Below, piece after piece: positions 1 to 8,800 of a stretch of 32,110 nt of DNA; positions within the stretch are counted from its first letter, which is position 1, and each line of letters opens with the position of its first letter. Location: contig PMLK01000081.1 in NCBI GenBank assembly GCA_003158875.1, positions 26,173-58,282 of the forward strand. Direction: 5' to 3'. The stretch is from Chloroflexota bacterium (GTDB lineage: Bacteria; Chloroflexota; Limnocylindria; Limnocylindrales; CSP1-4). The notes below the pieces were generated by a model. The model did not search any database and was not told the DNA's origin. It was given only the letters and a program-made list of their open reading frames with translations. The position numbers and the translations under genes were made by a program.

Positions 1-2650
1 CGGCGCCTTCCGGCCGAACGATGACAGGGTTGCAGTCCATCTCCGCGATCTCCGGATGCTGCTCCACCATGGCCGCGACCCGCAGGAGCAGGTCCTCCAG
101 GCCGGCAACGTCGCACTTGGCGGCGCCACGGAAGCCGTCGAGGAGCGGGAAGGTTCGCAGCGAAGTGACCATCTCGTGAGCGTCGCGGTCGGTCAGCGGC
201 GTGATGCGGACCTTGACGTCCTTGAGCACTTCCACGGCCGTGCCGCCGGCGCCGCAGGCGACCACCGGGCCGAAGAGCTTGTCGTGGACAACGCCCACGA
301 GCATCTCGACGCCGCCAGCCGGAACCATCTGCTGGATGAAGAACTTCTCGACTTCGGTGCCCTGCTTGGCGATCCGCGCGGCCATCTCCACGGCCTGCTT
401 CTCGACTTCGGCGGCGCCTTCCAGGTTGAGAACCACGGCCTTGGCTTCGGTCTTGTGGATCAGCTTGGGGGCGACGCCCTTCAGCGCGACCTTGCCACCG
501 AGTTCCGCCGCTGCCGCTCCGGCCGCCGCGGGCGTGGGCGCGAGGCGCCACTTGGCCATCGGTACGCCGTAGCAATCCATCAGCTTCGCGACTTCGTCCG
601 GCAGCAGCCAGCGCGACTTCTCGTCGGTCGACTTCTCCAGATCCGCGAGCACGTCGGCGACGAGAGCCTTGCCCTCTGACGTCCGCATGTCCTTGAACTC
701 GGGCACGGCGCCTTCCGGAGTCTCGGCCCAGACGCCGTAGCGAACGGCATGGGCGAGGGCTCGGGCCGCGTCTTCCGGGAACGGGTAGGACGGGATCGAC
801 AGACCGTTCGACTTGAGATTGCTGGGGCTGCCCTCGCTGGAGAGGAAGACCGACAGCATCGGGACCTTGCGCTCGATCTCCAGGGCGGCGGCACGAACGC
901 CGTCGGCGATCTCCTGCGAGTTGGTCACGAGGACCGGGACGTACAGGATGATGATGGCGTCGATGCCGTCCCACTCGGCCAGAAGCTTGAGGGCCTTGCG
1001 GTACGACTCGCCCGGAGCGGCGGCGATCATGTCCACGGGGTTGTTGAGGCCCGCGTCCGCAGGCAGGAACTCGGCCAGCTTGGCCTTGATGTCGTCCGGA
1101 ACCTGCGGCACGACCAGGCCGTCCGCCTCGCAGGCGTCCGCGCACAGAATGCCGGGACCGCCGCCGTTGGTGAGGATCGCGACGCGATTGCCCTTGGGCC
1201 GTGGCTGGTTGGCCAGGAGAGTGGCCACGTCGAAGAACTCGCCCAGAGTGTCCGTCCTGATGACGCCGGCTTGCTTGAACAGGGCGTCGACGGTCACGTC
1301 CGAGGCGCCCAGCAGGGCGCCGGTGTGGGACGAAGTGGCGCGGGCACCGGCCGAGGAGCGGCCGCTCTTGACCACGAGGATCGGCTTGTGGCGGCCAACC
1401 CGGCGAGTGATGCGCGCGAACTTGCGCGGGTTCCCGAGCGACTCCAGGTACAGGGCGATGACGTCAGTGGCGGGATCGCCGTCCCAGTACTGGATGAAGT
1501 CGTTGCCGGACAGGTCCGCCTTGTTGCCGATCGAGATGAACGTCGAAAGGCCCAGGTTCAGGGTGTTGGCATATTCGATGACCGCCAGACCGAGCGCGCC
1601 GGACTGGCTCAGGAAGCCGACGTTGCCGGGGATAGGGGCGTTGGGCGAGAACGTGGCGTTCATGCGGATGTCGTCGCTGGTGTTGATGACGCCCATACAG
1701 TTGGGGCCAACCACGCGCATGCCCGCCTCGCGGGCGATGGCCATCAGCTCGCGCTGCATCTCCTTGCCGGCAGGGCCAGTCTCGCCGAAACCGGCGCTGA
1801 TCACGACCATGCCGTGGACGCCCTTCTGGGCACATTCGCGGGCCGCCTGCATCGTCATCTTGGCCGGCACGACGATGACCGCCAGATCTACTTCGTCGGG
1901 GATGTCCAGGATCGACTTGTAGGCGCGCACCGACTGCACGACATCGGCGCTCGGGTTCACGGGATAGACCGGACCGTTGAAGCTGCCGTCCATGAGGTTG
2001 TGGAAGACTTCGCCGCCGATGGTCTTGCGCTTGCGGCCGGCGCCGATGACGGCGATCGACTTAGGGGCGAGCATGCCCCGGACCGCGTTCATGGACGCGA
2101 CCTGGTCTCGGGCGTCGAAGCGGGCACGGGCGTCGGCGGTCAACGAGGTTGGGAACTCGACATGTACGAGGCCCGGCTCGCTCTTCATCGTGATGCCGAA
2201 GCCGCTCTCCTTGAAGACCTCGAGCATCTTGTGGTTCTCGGGCAGAATCTCCGCCTGGAAGGCGGTGATGCCTTCCGCGTCGGCAGTCTCGGCCAGACGC
2301 TTGAGCAGCAGCGTTCCGAGGCCGCGGCCCTGGAACGAGTCCGTAACGGTGAAACCCACCTCGGCCCGATCGTCGGCCGCTCGCGAGAAGCTGGCCTGGC
2401 CCACGACATCCTGGCCGTGGACGGCGACCACGGAGCAGTCCTCGCAACCGTCGGAGCCGGCCCAAACCTTGGCGGTCTTGGCGAGATCCACGCTCTTGGA
2501 GCGGAACCGCAGCCACCGGGACTCGTCCGAGAGGCCGTTGAGGAAGGCGAGAACAGCTGCCTCGTCCTGCTTCTGTGCGGCCCTGATACGAACCGACGAG
2601 CCGTCTCGGAGGACTACGTCGATGTCGCGGGGCGAGAAAGTCGTGCTCAA
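1..2650 (-). CDS. ADP-forming acyl-CoA (acetate-CoA) ligase fused to an N-terminal GNAT acetyltransferase domain; C-terminus cut by window edge
   Basis: Reading from a TTG at 2650 gives 883 codons open to the window edge. Order of domains: a GNAT domain (about residues 10-165, with the acetyl-CoA motif VGFTVTDSFQGRGLGT), a CoA-binding Rossmann domain (SIAVIGAGRKRKTIGGEVF), a succinyl-CoA-ligase-like flavodoxin domain (GFLSQSGALG, then SSHTGALLG, which carries the conserved His expected to be phosphorylated), and an ATP-grasp domain ending in EMDCNPVIV just before the edge. The family converts acyl-CoA, ADP and phosphate to acid, CoA and ATP, or the reverse. The fused GNAT resembles Pat-type protein acetyltransferases and may acetylate CoA ligases; substrate is not readable. 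A GAGG about 8 nt upstream supports the TTG start; no better in-frame ATG lies nearby. Only a few C-terminal residues should be missing. Confidence 0.93.
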   Translation of the reverse strand, partial: MSTTFSPRDIDVVLRDGSSVRIRAAQKQDEAAVLAFLNGLSDESRWLRFRSKSVDLAKTAKVWAGSDGCEDCSVVAVHGQDVVGQASFSRAADDRAEVGFTVTDSFQGRGLGTLLLKRLAETADAEGITAFQAEILPENHKMLEVFKESGFGITMKSEPGLVHVEFPTSLTADARARFDARDQVASMNAVRGMLAPKSIAVIGAGRKRKTIGGEVFHNLMDGSFNGPVYPVNPSADVVQSVRAYKSILDIPDEVDLAVIVVPAKMTMQAARECAQKGVHGMVVISAGFGETGPAGKEMQRELMAIAREAGMRVVGPNCMGVINTSDDIRMNATFSPNAPIPGNVGFLSQSGALGLAVIEYANTLNLGLSTFISIGNKADLSGNDFIQYWDGDPATDVIALYLESLGNPRKFARITRRVGRHKPILVVKSGRSSAGARATSSHTGALLGASDVTVDALFKQAGVIRTDTLGEFFDVATLLANQPRPKGNRVAILTNGGGPGILCADACEADGLVVPQVPDDIKAKLAEFLPADAGLNNPVDMIAAAPGESYRKALKLLAEWDGIDAIIILYVPVLVTNSQEIADGVRAAALEIERKVPMLSVFLSSEGSPSNLKSNGLSIPSYPFPEDAARALAHAVRYGVWAETPEGAVPEFKDMRTSEGKALVADVLADLEKSTDEKSRWLLPDEVAKLMDCYGVPMAKWRLAPTPAAAGAAAAELGGKVALKGVAPKLIHKTEAKAVVLNLEGAAEVEKQAVEMAARIAKQGTEVEKFFIQQMVPAGGVEMLVGVVHDKLFGPVVACGAGGTAVEVLKDVKVRITPLTDRDAHEMVTSLRTFPLLDGFRGAAKCDVAGLEDLLLRVAAMVEQHPEIAEMDCNPVIVRPEGA

Positions 2651-3132
2651 GTTGCCGCCTCGTTCTTTTAGTGGGGCCGGTAGGCCAAGGTTCGGAAGAA
2701 TGTCCGCACTGCGATGGCGCTGCAGGGGACGTCAGCGAGTTTCCGTGAGCATCGAGTATCGCCGAAGCGGGCAGTAGGGCCAATGGACGCGGGATGCGGG
2801 CCGGAAGTCCCGAGGCGGCACGATACGTGCGGCCCACGGTTGCGGGGCCTTGCCCAAATGGCCCCACCGCGGCCGGATCGACCACTGTCAACGCCCGCCC
2901 GGGCCGGTGCGGCCGAACACCGCCCGAAGGGACCTGGGGCGTCTGGGCCGATCGGCAAAGCCTGCGGCGGCACCGGTCGAAAAGGTGCGGTAAAGGCTGG
3001 ATAGGTTCCCTTGCGATGGGCCTAACAGGAGGTCTCGAACGGCCCTTAGACCCCAAACTGGCCGCAAGGGTCCTGGGTAGCAGGACCGCCGTACCATTGC
3101 TGCATAGCCCCTGTCGTCCCATCCTCCGACTC
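2651..3132. other. 482-bp divergent intergenic region
   Basis: This lies between the leftward ligase and the rightward SH3 protein and should hold both promoters. I find no convincing gene on either strand: open frames here lack sensible starts and look like GC-rich background. A 7-bp stem-loop (GGTCCTG, 5-nt loop, CAGGACC) sits at 3069-3087, and an AGGAGG near 3030 has no start codon at a useful distance. I cannot assign a riboswitch family, although the size and purine-rich patches (for example around 2950-3030) make a structured leader possible. Confidence 0.5.
3069..3087. repeat. Stem-loop upstream of SH3 protein gene
   Basis: GGTCCTG at 3069-3075 and CAGGACC at 3081-3087 are perfect complements around a 5-nt loop, 46 bp before the ATG at 3133. 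No T-run follows. It may be an operator or a leader hairpin; function unknown. Confidence 0.45.
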
Positions 3133-4995
3133 ATGACGGACGCCTTCGTCCTCCATCGCTCGCGCGTGATGTTCGGCCTGGTCGCGGCTGTGCCGCTCGC
3201 CTGGCTGTTGCTTGTGGTATCCGCCGGTTCCCCGTCCGCGGCGGCATATACGACTCGCACGCTGACGAACCCGTCGGTGTCGCCCTCAGCGGCGGTTGTC
3301 GGCACGACGATCACCTTCTCGGTCACCTATACGGACAGCAGCGGCGGCACCAAGCCGGTCACGGTGTCCTTGGGCAGCTCGCCGATCAACATGGTCTGCC
3401 CCGCCGATGGCGACACCAAGAGTGGCGTCGTGTGCACGGCCACGGCCACTCCGTCTGTGGGTTCCTATACCGTCACGTTCGCGATCACCAGCAGCAGGAG
3501 CCCCGTCACGCTAGGCGGCGGTACCCTGACCATCAGTGCCGCGCCAACTGCGCCGCCCGCGACGCCGACTCCCAAGCCGACGCCGACTCCCAAGCCGACC
3601 GCCAGTCCCAAGCCGACCGCGACGCCGACCCCAAAGCCGACCGCCACCATGACGCACGCTCCTACGCCCACCCCGGTCGCGACCCCCAAGTCCCCGAGTG
3701 CCACTTCCGGGTCGCAGTCCGGCGGCGTGTCGAAGGCGGCGCCCACGGGCCGTGCCGCCACACCTACGGATGACCTCGACTCGATCGGCGCGGCCGCGGG
3801 TCCGGTTGGGGGCGCGGACGGTTCGGACGGCAACGACGCAGCTCCCGCCGATCAGGTCGCGGCCGGCGGCCCCGCGACGCAGGCCGAACTGACCGCCTAC
3901 GAGTTGACCCGGAGCGGCCGCAGCAGCAGCCCGACCGTCGTGGCCGGCGGCCTCTACCGCGGGCCGGCCGTACCGACGCAACAGCTGCTTCTCCAGTTGC
4001 TGCCGACGATCGCCACGGCCGTGGCCGGCGGCGCCGCCTGGGCCGCCTTCGCCATGTTCGGCAAGCGCCGCCGCGACGACGATCGGGAATCCGCTGGCCC
4101 GGACGACAAGCTTGTCGCTGCCGCCGCCGCGGCTGGATTCGACGGCGATGCCGGCCACGGCCTGGAACCGGTCGACGAGTCGCTTCTGCCTCGCTGGCGC
4201 CGACCGTCGTTGCAGCAGGTCAGACGCGCCGATCCTTTGCGCGCCGGGGAGTCGGCTCCGCACCTGTCGTTCGAATCCGCCGGCATCGAGCCCCTCGGGG
4301 ACTTCGAGCGCCGCGTCATCGCCTACCGTCTGGTCCGCTTGCTCGACTCACCCGACGAGCTTCGGTCCCGCGAGATCGGCATTCTCGATCAGGGTGACGA
4401 GGTCCAGCTGCTGGAGCGCAGCGGCGCGTACTGGCTGGTGCTCTGCCCGGATGGACGCCAGGGCTGGATCCACCGCATGACCCTGGCCGACCCTCACGCC
4501 CCTCAGGTGCAGGCGCAGCCGGATGTGGAGCCGGCATACGTCGAAGCGTCCGAGACGTCCGAGGTCGAATATCCCGAAGAGTCCGGCTCGGACGGGCTGC
4601 TCGAGGCCTATATGACGGCCCGGCGCGACGTGCTCAAGACGCTCGCCGGCAATCCGACCTTGCCGGAGCCGACGGCGGACACGATGGGCCATGCCGCGTT
4701 CCAGGGGTCCACGTTTACCGTTCCGGTCGAGCGAGGGGTCGCGGAGCCCGAGCCCGAACTCGGGCCCGAGCCGATGGCGGTCGTCGCCGCGCTCGCGCCG
4801 GAGCCAGTGGCGCCGCCTACTCGGCAGGCGCCAGCCGAGCCGATTTCGAACGCGCCGACTTCGGCCGAGCTTGTGTCTCCCGTCGCAGAATCAGAACGTG
4901 CTGGTGAGAAATATTCGGCACGTAGGAATGCGGGTAACCGTAAGGCCTCAACCTCGTCCCGGCCTGGTACCAGATCACGTCGCCCTTCACGGTAA
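3133..4995 (+). CDS. Exported single-pass membrane protein: Ig-like domain, Pro/Thr linker, transmembrane helix, SH3b-like domain
   Basis: 620 residues from ATG 3133 (a second ATG at 3169 would also keep the signal sequence). A hydrophobic signal or anchor spans residues 14-38. An Ig-like beta domain (about 45-136) has two Cys, 89 and 101, that could form a disulfide. Residues 138-186 are a low-complexity TPTPKPT linker. A transmembrane helix (about 286-310) is followed by KRRR, which predicts that the C-terminal half is cytoplasmic. An SH3b-like domain (about 395-452, with VQLLERSGAYWLVL and GRQGWIHRMTL) follows, then an acidic disordered tail. Such SH3b domains usually sit outside the cell, so the predicted topology is odd. 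Function unknown; perhaps an envelope sensor or scaffold. The last 179 bp overlap the opposite-strand methyltransferase gene. Confidence 0.8.
   Translation: MTDAFVLHRSRVMFGLVAAVPLAWLLLVVSAGSPSAAAYTTRTLTNPSVSPSAAVVGTTITFSVTYTDSSGGTKPVTVSLGSSPINMVCPADGDTKSGVVCTATATPSVGSYTVTFAITSSRSPVTLGGGTLTISAAPTAPPATPTPKPTPTPKPTASPKPTATPTPKPTATMTHAPTPTPVATPKSPSATSGSQSGGVSKAAPTGRAATPTDDLDSIGAAAGPVGGADGSDGNDAAPADQVAAGGPATQAELTAYELTRSGRSSSPTVVAGGLYRGPAVPTQQLLLQLLPTIATAVAGGAAWAAFAMFGKRRRDDDRESAGPDDKLVAAAAAAGFDGDAGHGLEPVDESLLPRWRRPSLQQVRRADPLRAGESAPHLSFESAGIEPLGDFERRVIAYRLVRLLDSPDELRSREIGILDQGDEVQLLERSGAYWLVLCPDGRQGWIHRMTLADPHAPQVQAQPDVEPAYVEASETSEVEYPEESGSDGLLEAYMTARRDVLKTLAGNPTLPEPTADTMGHAAFQGSTFTVPVERGVAEPEPELGPEPMAVVAALAPEPVAPPTRQAPAEPISNAPTSAELVSPVAESERAGEKYSARRNAGNRKASTSSRPGTRSRRPSR
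3553..3690 (+). repeat. Degenerate tandem repeat encoding the Pro/Thr linker
   Basis: Short imperfect repeats based on CCGACGCCGACTCCCAAG encode the (T/A)PTPKPT linker of the SH3 protein. Such tracts vary in length between strains by slippage. Confidence 0.7.
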
Positions 4996-5770
4996 ATCCG
5001 GCTCGTGTCGCCCGGGCGGCGAGGTCGGCCCCGGTGAAGATGTAGCGCCCCTCCTGATACGCGTCCCGGACGATCACGGCCGCATATCGCTGCGGGCGCA
5101 GAACTCGGCACAGCTCTTCGAAGACCCGTTCCATCCGGTCCAGGAACGTGGCGTAGTCCGCGCTGTTGGCCAGATCGCCGGCGTGCTCGGTGATCATGGC
5201 GTAGTCCGTGCGGCGATTGGCGTGGTCTTCCGCCAGCTTCCCGCCGGACATGGTGATCGGCAGCTGGATGTTGTACGGCGGATCCGTGGCCACGAAGTCG
5301 ACGCTGCCGGACTCCATCTGGGGCAGCAGCAGGAGCGAGTCGCCGAGTCGCATCTCCAGACCTGAGGGGTCGAAGCCGCGCTCGCCGCCCGGATCGGATG
5401 TGCCGATATCGGCCACGATCGGACCGAGCCCATTGCGCTCCGCTGCCAGGTCTCGAACGAGCCCCTCGTAGACCTCGACCCAACGGGGTTCTATCTCCAG
5501 GCCGATGGCGCGTCTCGGTCCACGCGCTACGGCCGCGCCCAGCAGCGTGCCGCCGACGCCGGCGAATGGGTCGAGCACGAGTTCCCCGGTGGTGGTGAAG
5601 AACTCGATGAGGCGAGCCATGAGCCGCGGGGCCTTGTTGGCGCCGTGCTGCTTACGTACGCTGTGACCGAGCTCCGACGGGTAGGCCGTGTTCCACACCG
5701 ACTTGGTGAAGTAGAGCCATTCTTCGCCGGATAGCTCATTTAGTGTGTTGGAAGGATGTCGAGGACTCAC
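4817..5770 (-). CDS. DNA (adenine-N6 or cytosine-N4) methyltransferase, orphan
   Basis: 317 residues from GTG 5770. Motif I (DPFAGVGGT, residues 67-75) comes before the catalytic motif IV (DPPYNIQ, 163-169). This is a PF01555-type N4/N6 methylase core with the AdoMet-binding half first, the reverse of the common beta-class order. It methylates an exocyclic amine in a specific DNA site using S-adenosylmethionine. No restriction endonuclease or specificity subunit is next to it, so it is probably a solitary regulatory or protective methylase. I chose GTG 5770 over an ATG at 5860 because TATGGT ends 6 nt before it, a pattern shared by other genes here, and because conserved sequence begins just after it. 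Its 3' end overlaps the convergent SH3 gene by 179 bp. Confidence 0.88.
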   Translation of the reverse strand: MSPRHPSNTLNELSGEEWLYFTKSVWNTAYPSELGHSVRKQHGANKAPRLMARLIEFFTTTGELVLDPFAGVGGTLLGAAVARGPRRAIGLEIEPRWVEVYEGLVRDLAAERNGLGPIVADIGTSDPGGERGFDPSGLEMRLGDSLLLLPQMESGSVDFVATDPPYNIQLPITMSGGKLAEDHANRRTDYAMITEHAGDLANSADYATFLDRMERVFEELCRVLRPQRYAAVIVRDAYQEGRYIFTGADLAARATRAGFTVKGDVIWYQAGTRLRPYGYPHSYVPNISHQHVLILRRETQARPKSARSKSARLAPAE

Positions 5771-5776
5771 GCCACA

Positions 5777-5782
5777 ACCATA
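5777..5782 (-). promoter_or_regulatory. Putative -10 box of leaderless methyltransferase transcript
   Basis: TATGGT on the minus strand ends 6 nt before GTG 5770, and no Shine-Dalgarno site is present. The -35 region is not recognisable. Confidence 0.45.
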
Positions 5783-5847
5783 GCCGCTGGCCGGCCGGCG
5801 GGAGCGACTGGTACGAAATGGCTGCCCGCTGCGGCACTCCGGCCAGG

Positions 5848-5853
5848 TACGCT
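5848..5853 (+). promoter_or_regulatory. Putative -10 box of leaderless LAL regulator transcript
   Basis: TACGCT ends 9 nt before ATG 5863 with no Shine-Dalgarno site between. The same hexamer stands before the gene at 27215. Confidence 0.4.
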
Positions 5854-5862
5854 TGGCCAACC

Positions 5863-8800
5863 ATGACAGTCAGCGAACGAATCGGGTCGGATCAGGCCTT
5901 CGACGGCGCGTCCATGCATCGGCGACTGTGGAGCGAGCGGTTCATCGGCCGCGAGCGAGCCATGGAGAGAATCGCCCTTGGACTCCAGGGCATAGCCGAC
6001 GGCCGCCCGTCGACGCTGCTTCTTTCCGGAACGTCTGGCACCGGCCTCACCCGGTTGCTGGCTGAAACGAGCCGCCGCGTCGCAGCGCTGGCCGAGCCTT
6101 TTGCCGCGATCCACGGCGTCTCCACCCCGGCAACTTCCGGCGTGCCTTATGCGCCGGTCACCACCGCCCTGCAACGTCTCCTTACGCCGCTCCCCGATGA
6201 CGCCCTGGCGACGTTGGTCGGGCCGAGCGGTGACTCCATCGCCCGCCTCGTGCCCGCAATCGAGCCCCGTCTGGAGAGACTGGATCTGCTTCCGGCGCGG
6301 CCCCGGATCGCCGCCATCGAGTGGCGCGAAGCGCGCATGTACGAGGCCGTTCTCGGGTTGCTCGAGCGGCTCGGCGAGCGGCAGCCGGTCGTGGTCATGC
6401 TCGAGGATCTGCATCACGCCGACGCCGCGACCCGCGGCCTGGTCACGTTCCTGGCGCGCGTCACCCGCGGCCAGCGAGTAATGCTCCTGGCCACGTACCA
6501 GCCGGATCGTTTGCAACGGACGCACCCGCTCCGAACGACGCTGGCCACTCTCACGTCCTCGCCGGCGGTTGGCGGCGTCGAGGTGGAACCGCTGGATCGC
6601 ACGGAGCTTGCTCAACTCATCGAGTCGATCGAGGGAGCGCGGCCGTCCTCCACGACTCTGCTGCTCGTCGCCGAACGCTCGCACGGTAATCCGCTCATCG
6701 CCGAGGAATTGCTTGCCGCCCGCCGCGAGTTGCTGGGCGTCACTCTCGCCGGCAGGTTCGACCGCCTGGTGACGGCCCGTGCGTCGCTTCGCTCGCCTGA
6801 GTGCCGGCGAGTGCTGCGACTGCTGTCGATGGCCGGATCCATGATCGACATGCCAATGCTGCTATCCATGGCCGCGGAATTCGAAGAGCGCTCGCCGTCT
6901 CGGCCGCCCCGTTCCGCCTCCGCGGCGAGGTCCGGCGACATCCTCGAGTCCGACTTTGCCGCCGGCGTGGCCGAAGCGCTTGAACACGGCTTCTTGATCG
7001 AGACCCCGTCCGGGCTGAGCGGCGGCGATGACGGCCCTGCCGCCGGCTCGAGCGTGAACGGGACCGAAGCCGCTTCACGTGACGCTCGACCGGAGTCGCG
7101 CCGGGCGTCCAGCCGACTCGCCGCGTCGAGCCACGCCGCCGCGTCCGGCCGACTTGCTCCGACCGGCCGATCCGCCGGGGCGCGTGCCAGCCGATCCGCC
7201 GGGGCGCGTACCGGCCGTGACGCTGCGCCGCAGAGCCCGCCGGAGAGTTCGCCGGAAGCAGCCGGGGAGCGGCTGATCGGCTTCCGCCACGAACTCATCG
7301 CCGAGGCCATTGCCGGCGATCTACTGCCCGCTACGCGGCGCCGCTATAACGCCGCTCTCGCAGCCGCTCGCTCCGGCGCGCCGGAACCGGAGCCGGCCGC
7401 GGCCCGCACGCACTACATGGAAGCCCATCAACTGGCCGAGGCGGAAACCGCAGCTCTTGAGGCCGCGGCCGCGGCCGAGGCTCTCGATGCCGGGGCCGAC
7501 GCCCTGGTCCACTACGAGTGCGCCCTGAGCTTGCACGAGGTCGTGACGGACGGCGAGCCCGGTGCCGGCGCATCCGACCTGTATTCCCGCGCGGCCGAAG
7601 CGGCCTTCGCCTCGGGCGATCCGGCGCGAGCCTGCGCCTATGCGGAAGCGGCCGCGGCCGCTCTCGACGATCCGCGCGAGCGACTCTCTTTGGGCCTCGT
7701 GATGGAGAGGCTGGGTGGATACCGGCGAGCTTCGGGCGACCACGAGGGTTCGCTGGTTGCCTACCGGCGCGCCGTGGAACTCGTTCCTTCGGAGCCCACC
7801 GCGGCACGGGCTCGGGTACTCGGTTCGCTCGCCCAGTTCCGCATGCTGGAAGGCGTCTTCTCGGAGGCGAAGCGCTACGCTCAGGAAGCCGTAGACGTGG
7901 CCACCGAAGTCGGCGAGGACGCTCGCCAGGAACTCCTTCATGCCACGTGCACTCTGGCCGTGGCCGACGCCTGGGGCGAGGATCCCGAGCCCGCCGTCTG
8001 GCAGCTTCGCCAGACGCGAGACGTGGCCTCGGAGCTCGGTCATCTGGACGACCTGTTCCGGGTCTATGCCAATCTCACCACCGTTCTCGATCTGCTGGGA
8101 CGCCGCGAAGAGGCAATCGCCATTGCCTACGAGGGCATTGCCGAGGCGGAACGAGCCGGGCAGGCGACCGTCTACGGCAACTTCCTGCGCGCCAACGCGG
8201 CGGATTCGCTGTTCTTCCTGGGTCGCTGGGAGGAGTGCCGGAGGTTGTGCCTGGAGGCCCTGAGCTGGAATCCGGTCGGCATCTGGTATCTCTCACCGCT
8301 CCACAGCCTGGCCATGCTGGAAGTCGCGACCGGCGCCGGGGAAACCGCGGGCCGATTGTTGGGCCAGGAACTGCTGGCCATCGAGACTGTCCAGGATCCG
8401 CAGTTTTCGGTTCCGGCCCAGCAGACGGCGGCCGAATACGCGCTCTGGCAGGAGGATCTGGTCGATGCCCACCGCGCCGCCGAACGTGGCTGGCTGCGGG
8501 TCAGCGACACCGAAGACTGGCTCCTGATGGCCCGCATGGCCGCCACTTACCTTGAAGTGGACGCGACCGTTGCTCAGGACGCACTGCGGCGCCGCGATCT
8601 GGCCACATTGGCCGCGACTCGAGAGCGAAGCATGCCGGTGATCCTGCGAGCGGAAGCGGTGGTCCGGGCCTGCGGCGTATCGCCATCCACCGGCTCGCGG
8701 CGCCAGGCCGATCTCGCGATTCGGACCGCTCGGGCCTACCGGATGCGCGTCGAGGGCTCGGACGATCCCGCGGTCTGGCGGCAGCTCGCGGTGGATTGGA

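Noticed and set aside
749-2671. 640-codon plus-strand open frame opposite the acyl-CoA ligase
   Set aside because: It is the antisense of a clearly conserved ligase; its translation is Arg/Asp/Gly-rich with no motif, typical of GC-rich shadow frames.
2850-3010. Cobalamin or cyclic-di-GMP riboswitch suggested by CCACTGTC and GGCAAAGCC
   Set aside because: The remaining conserved boxes and stems of both families are missing.
2061-3326. 421-codon minus-strand frame
   Set aside because: It covers the GNAT domain in the wrong frame and runs across the divergent promoter region; the translation has no domain-like pattern.
5770-5860. Extended N-terminus of the methyltransferase from an ATG at 5860
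   Set aside because: The extra 30 residues are Arg/Ser/Pro-rich, run over the divergent promoter and have no ribosome site; GTG 5770 has a -10-like hexamer at the recurring distance.
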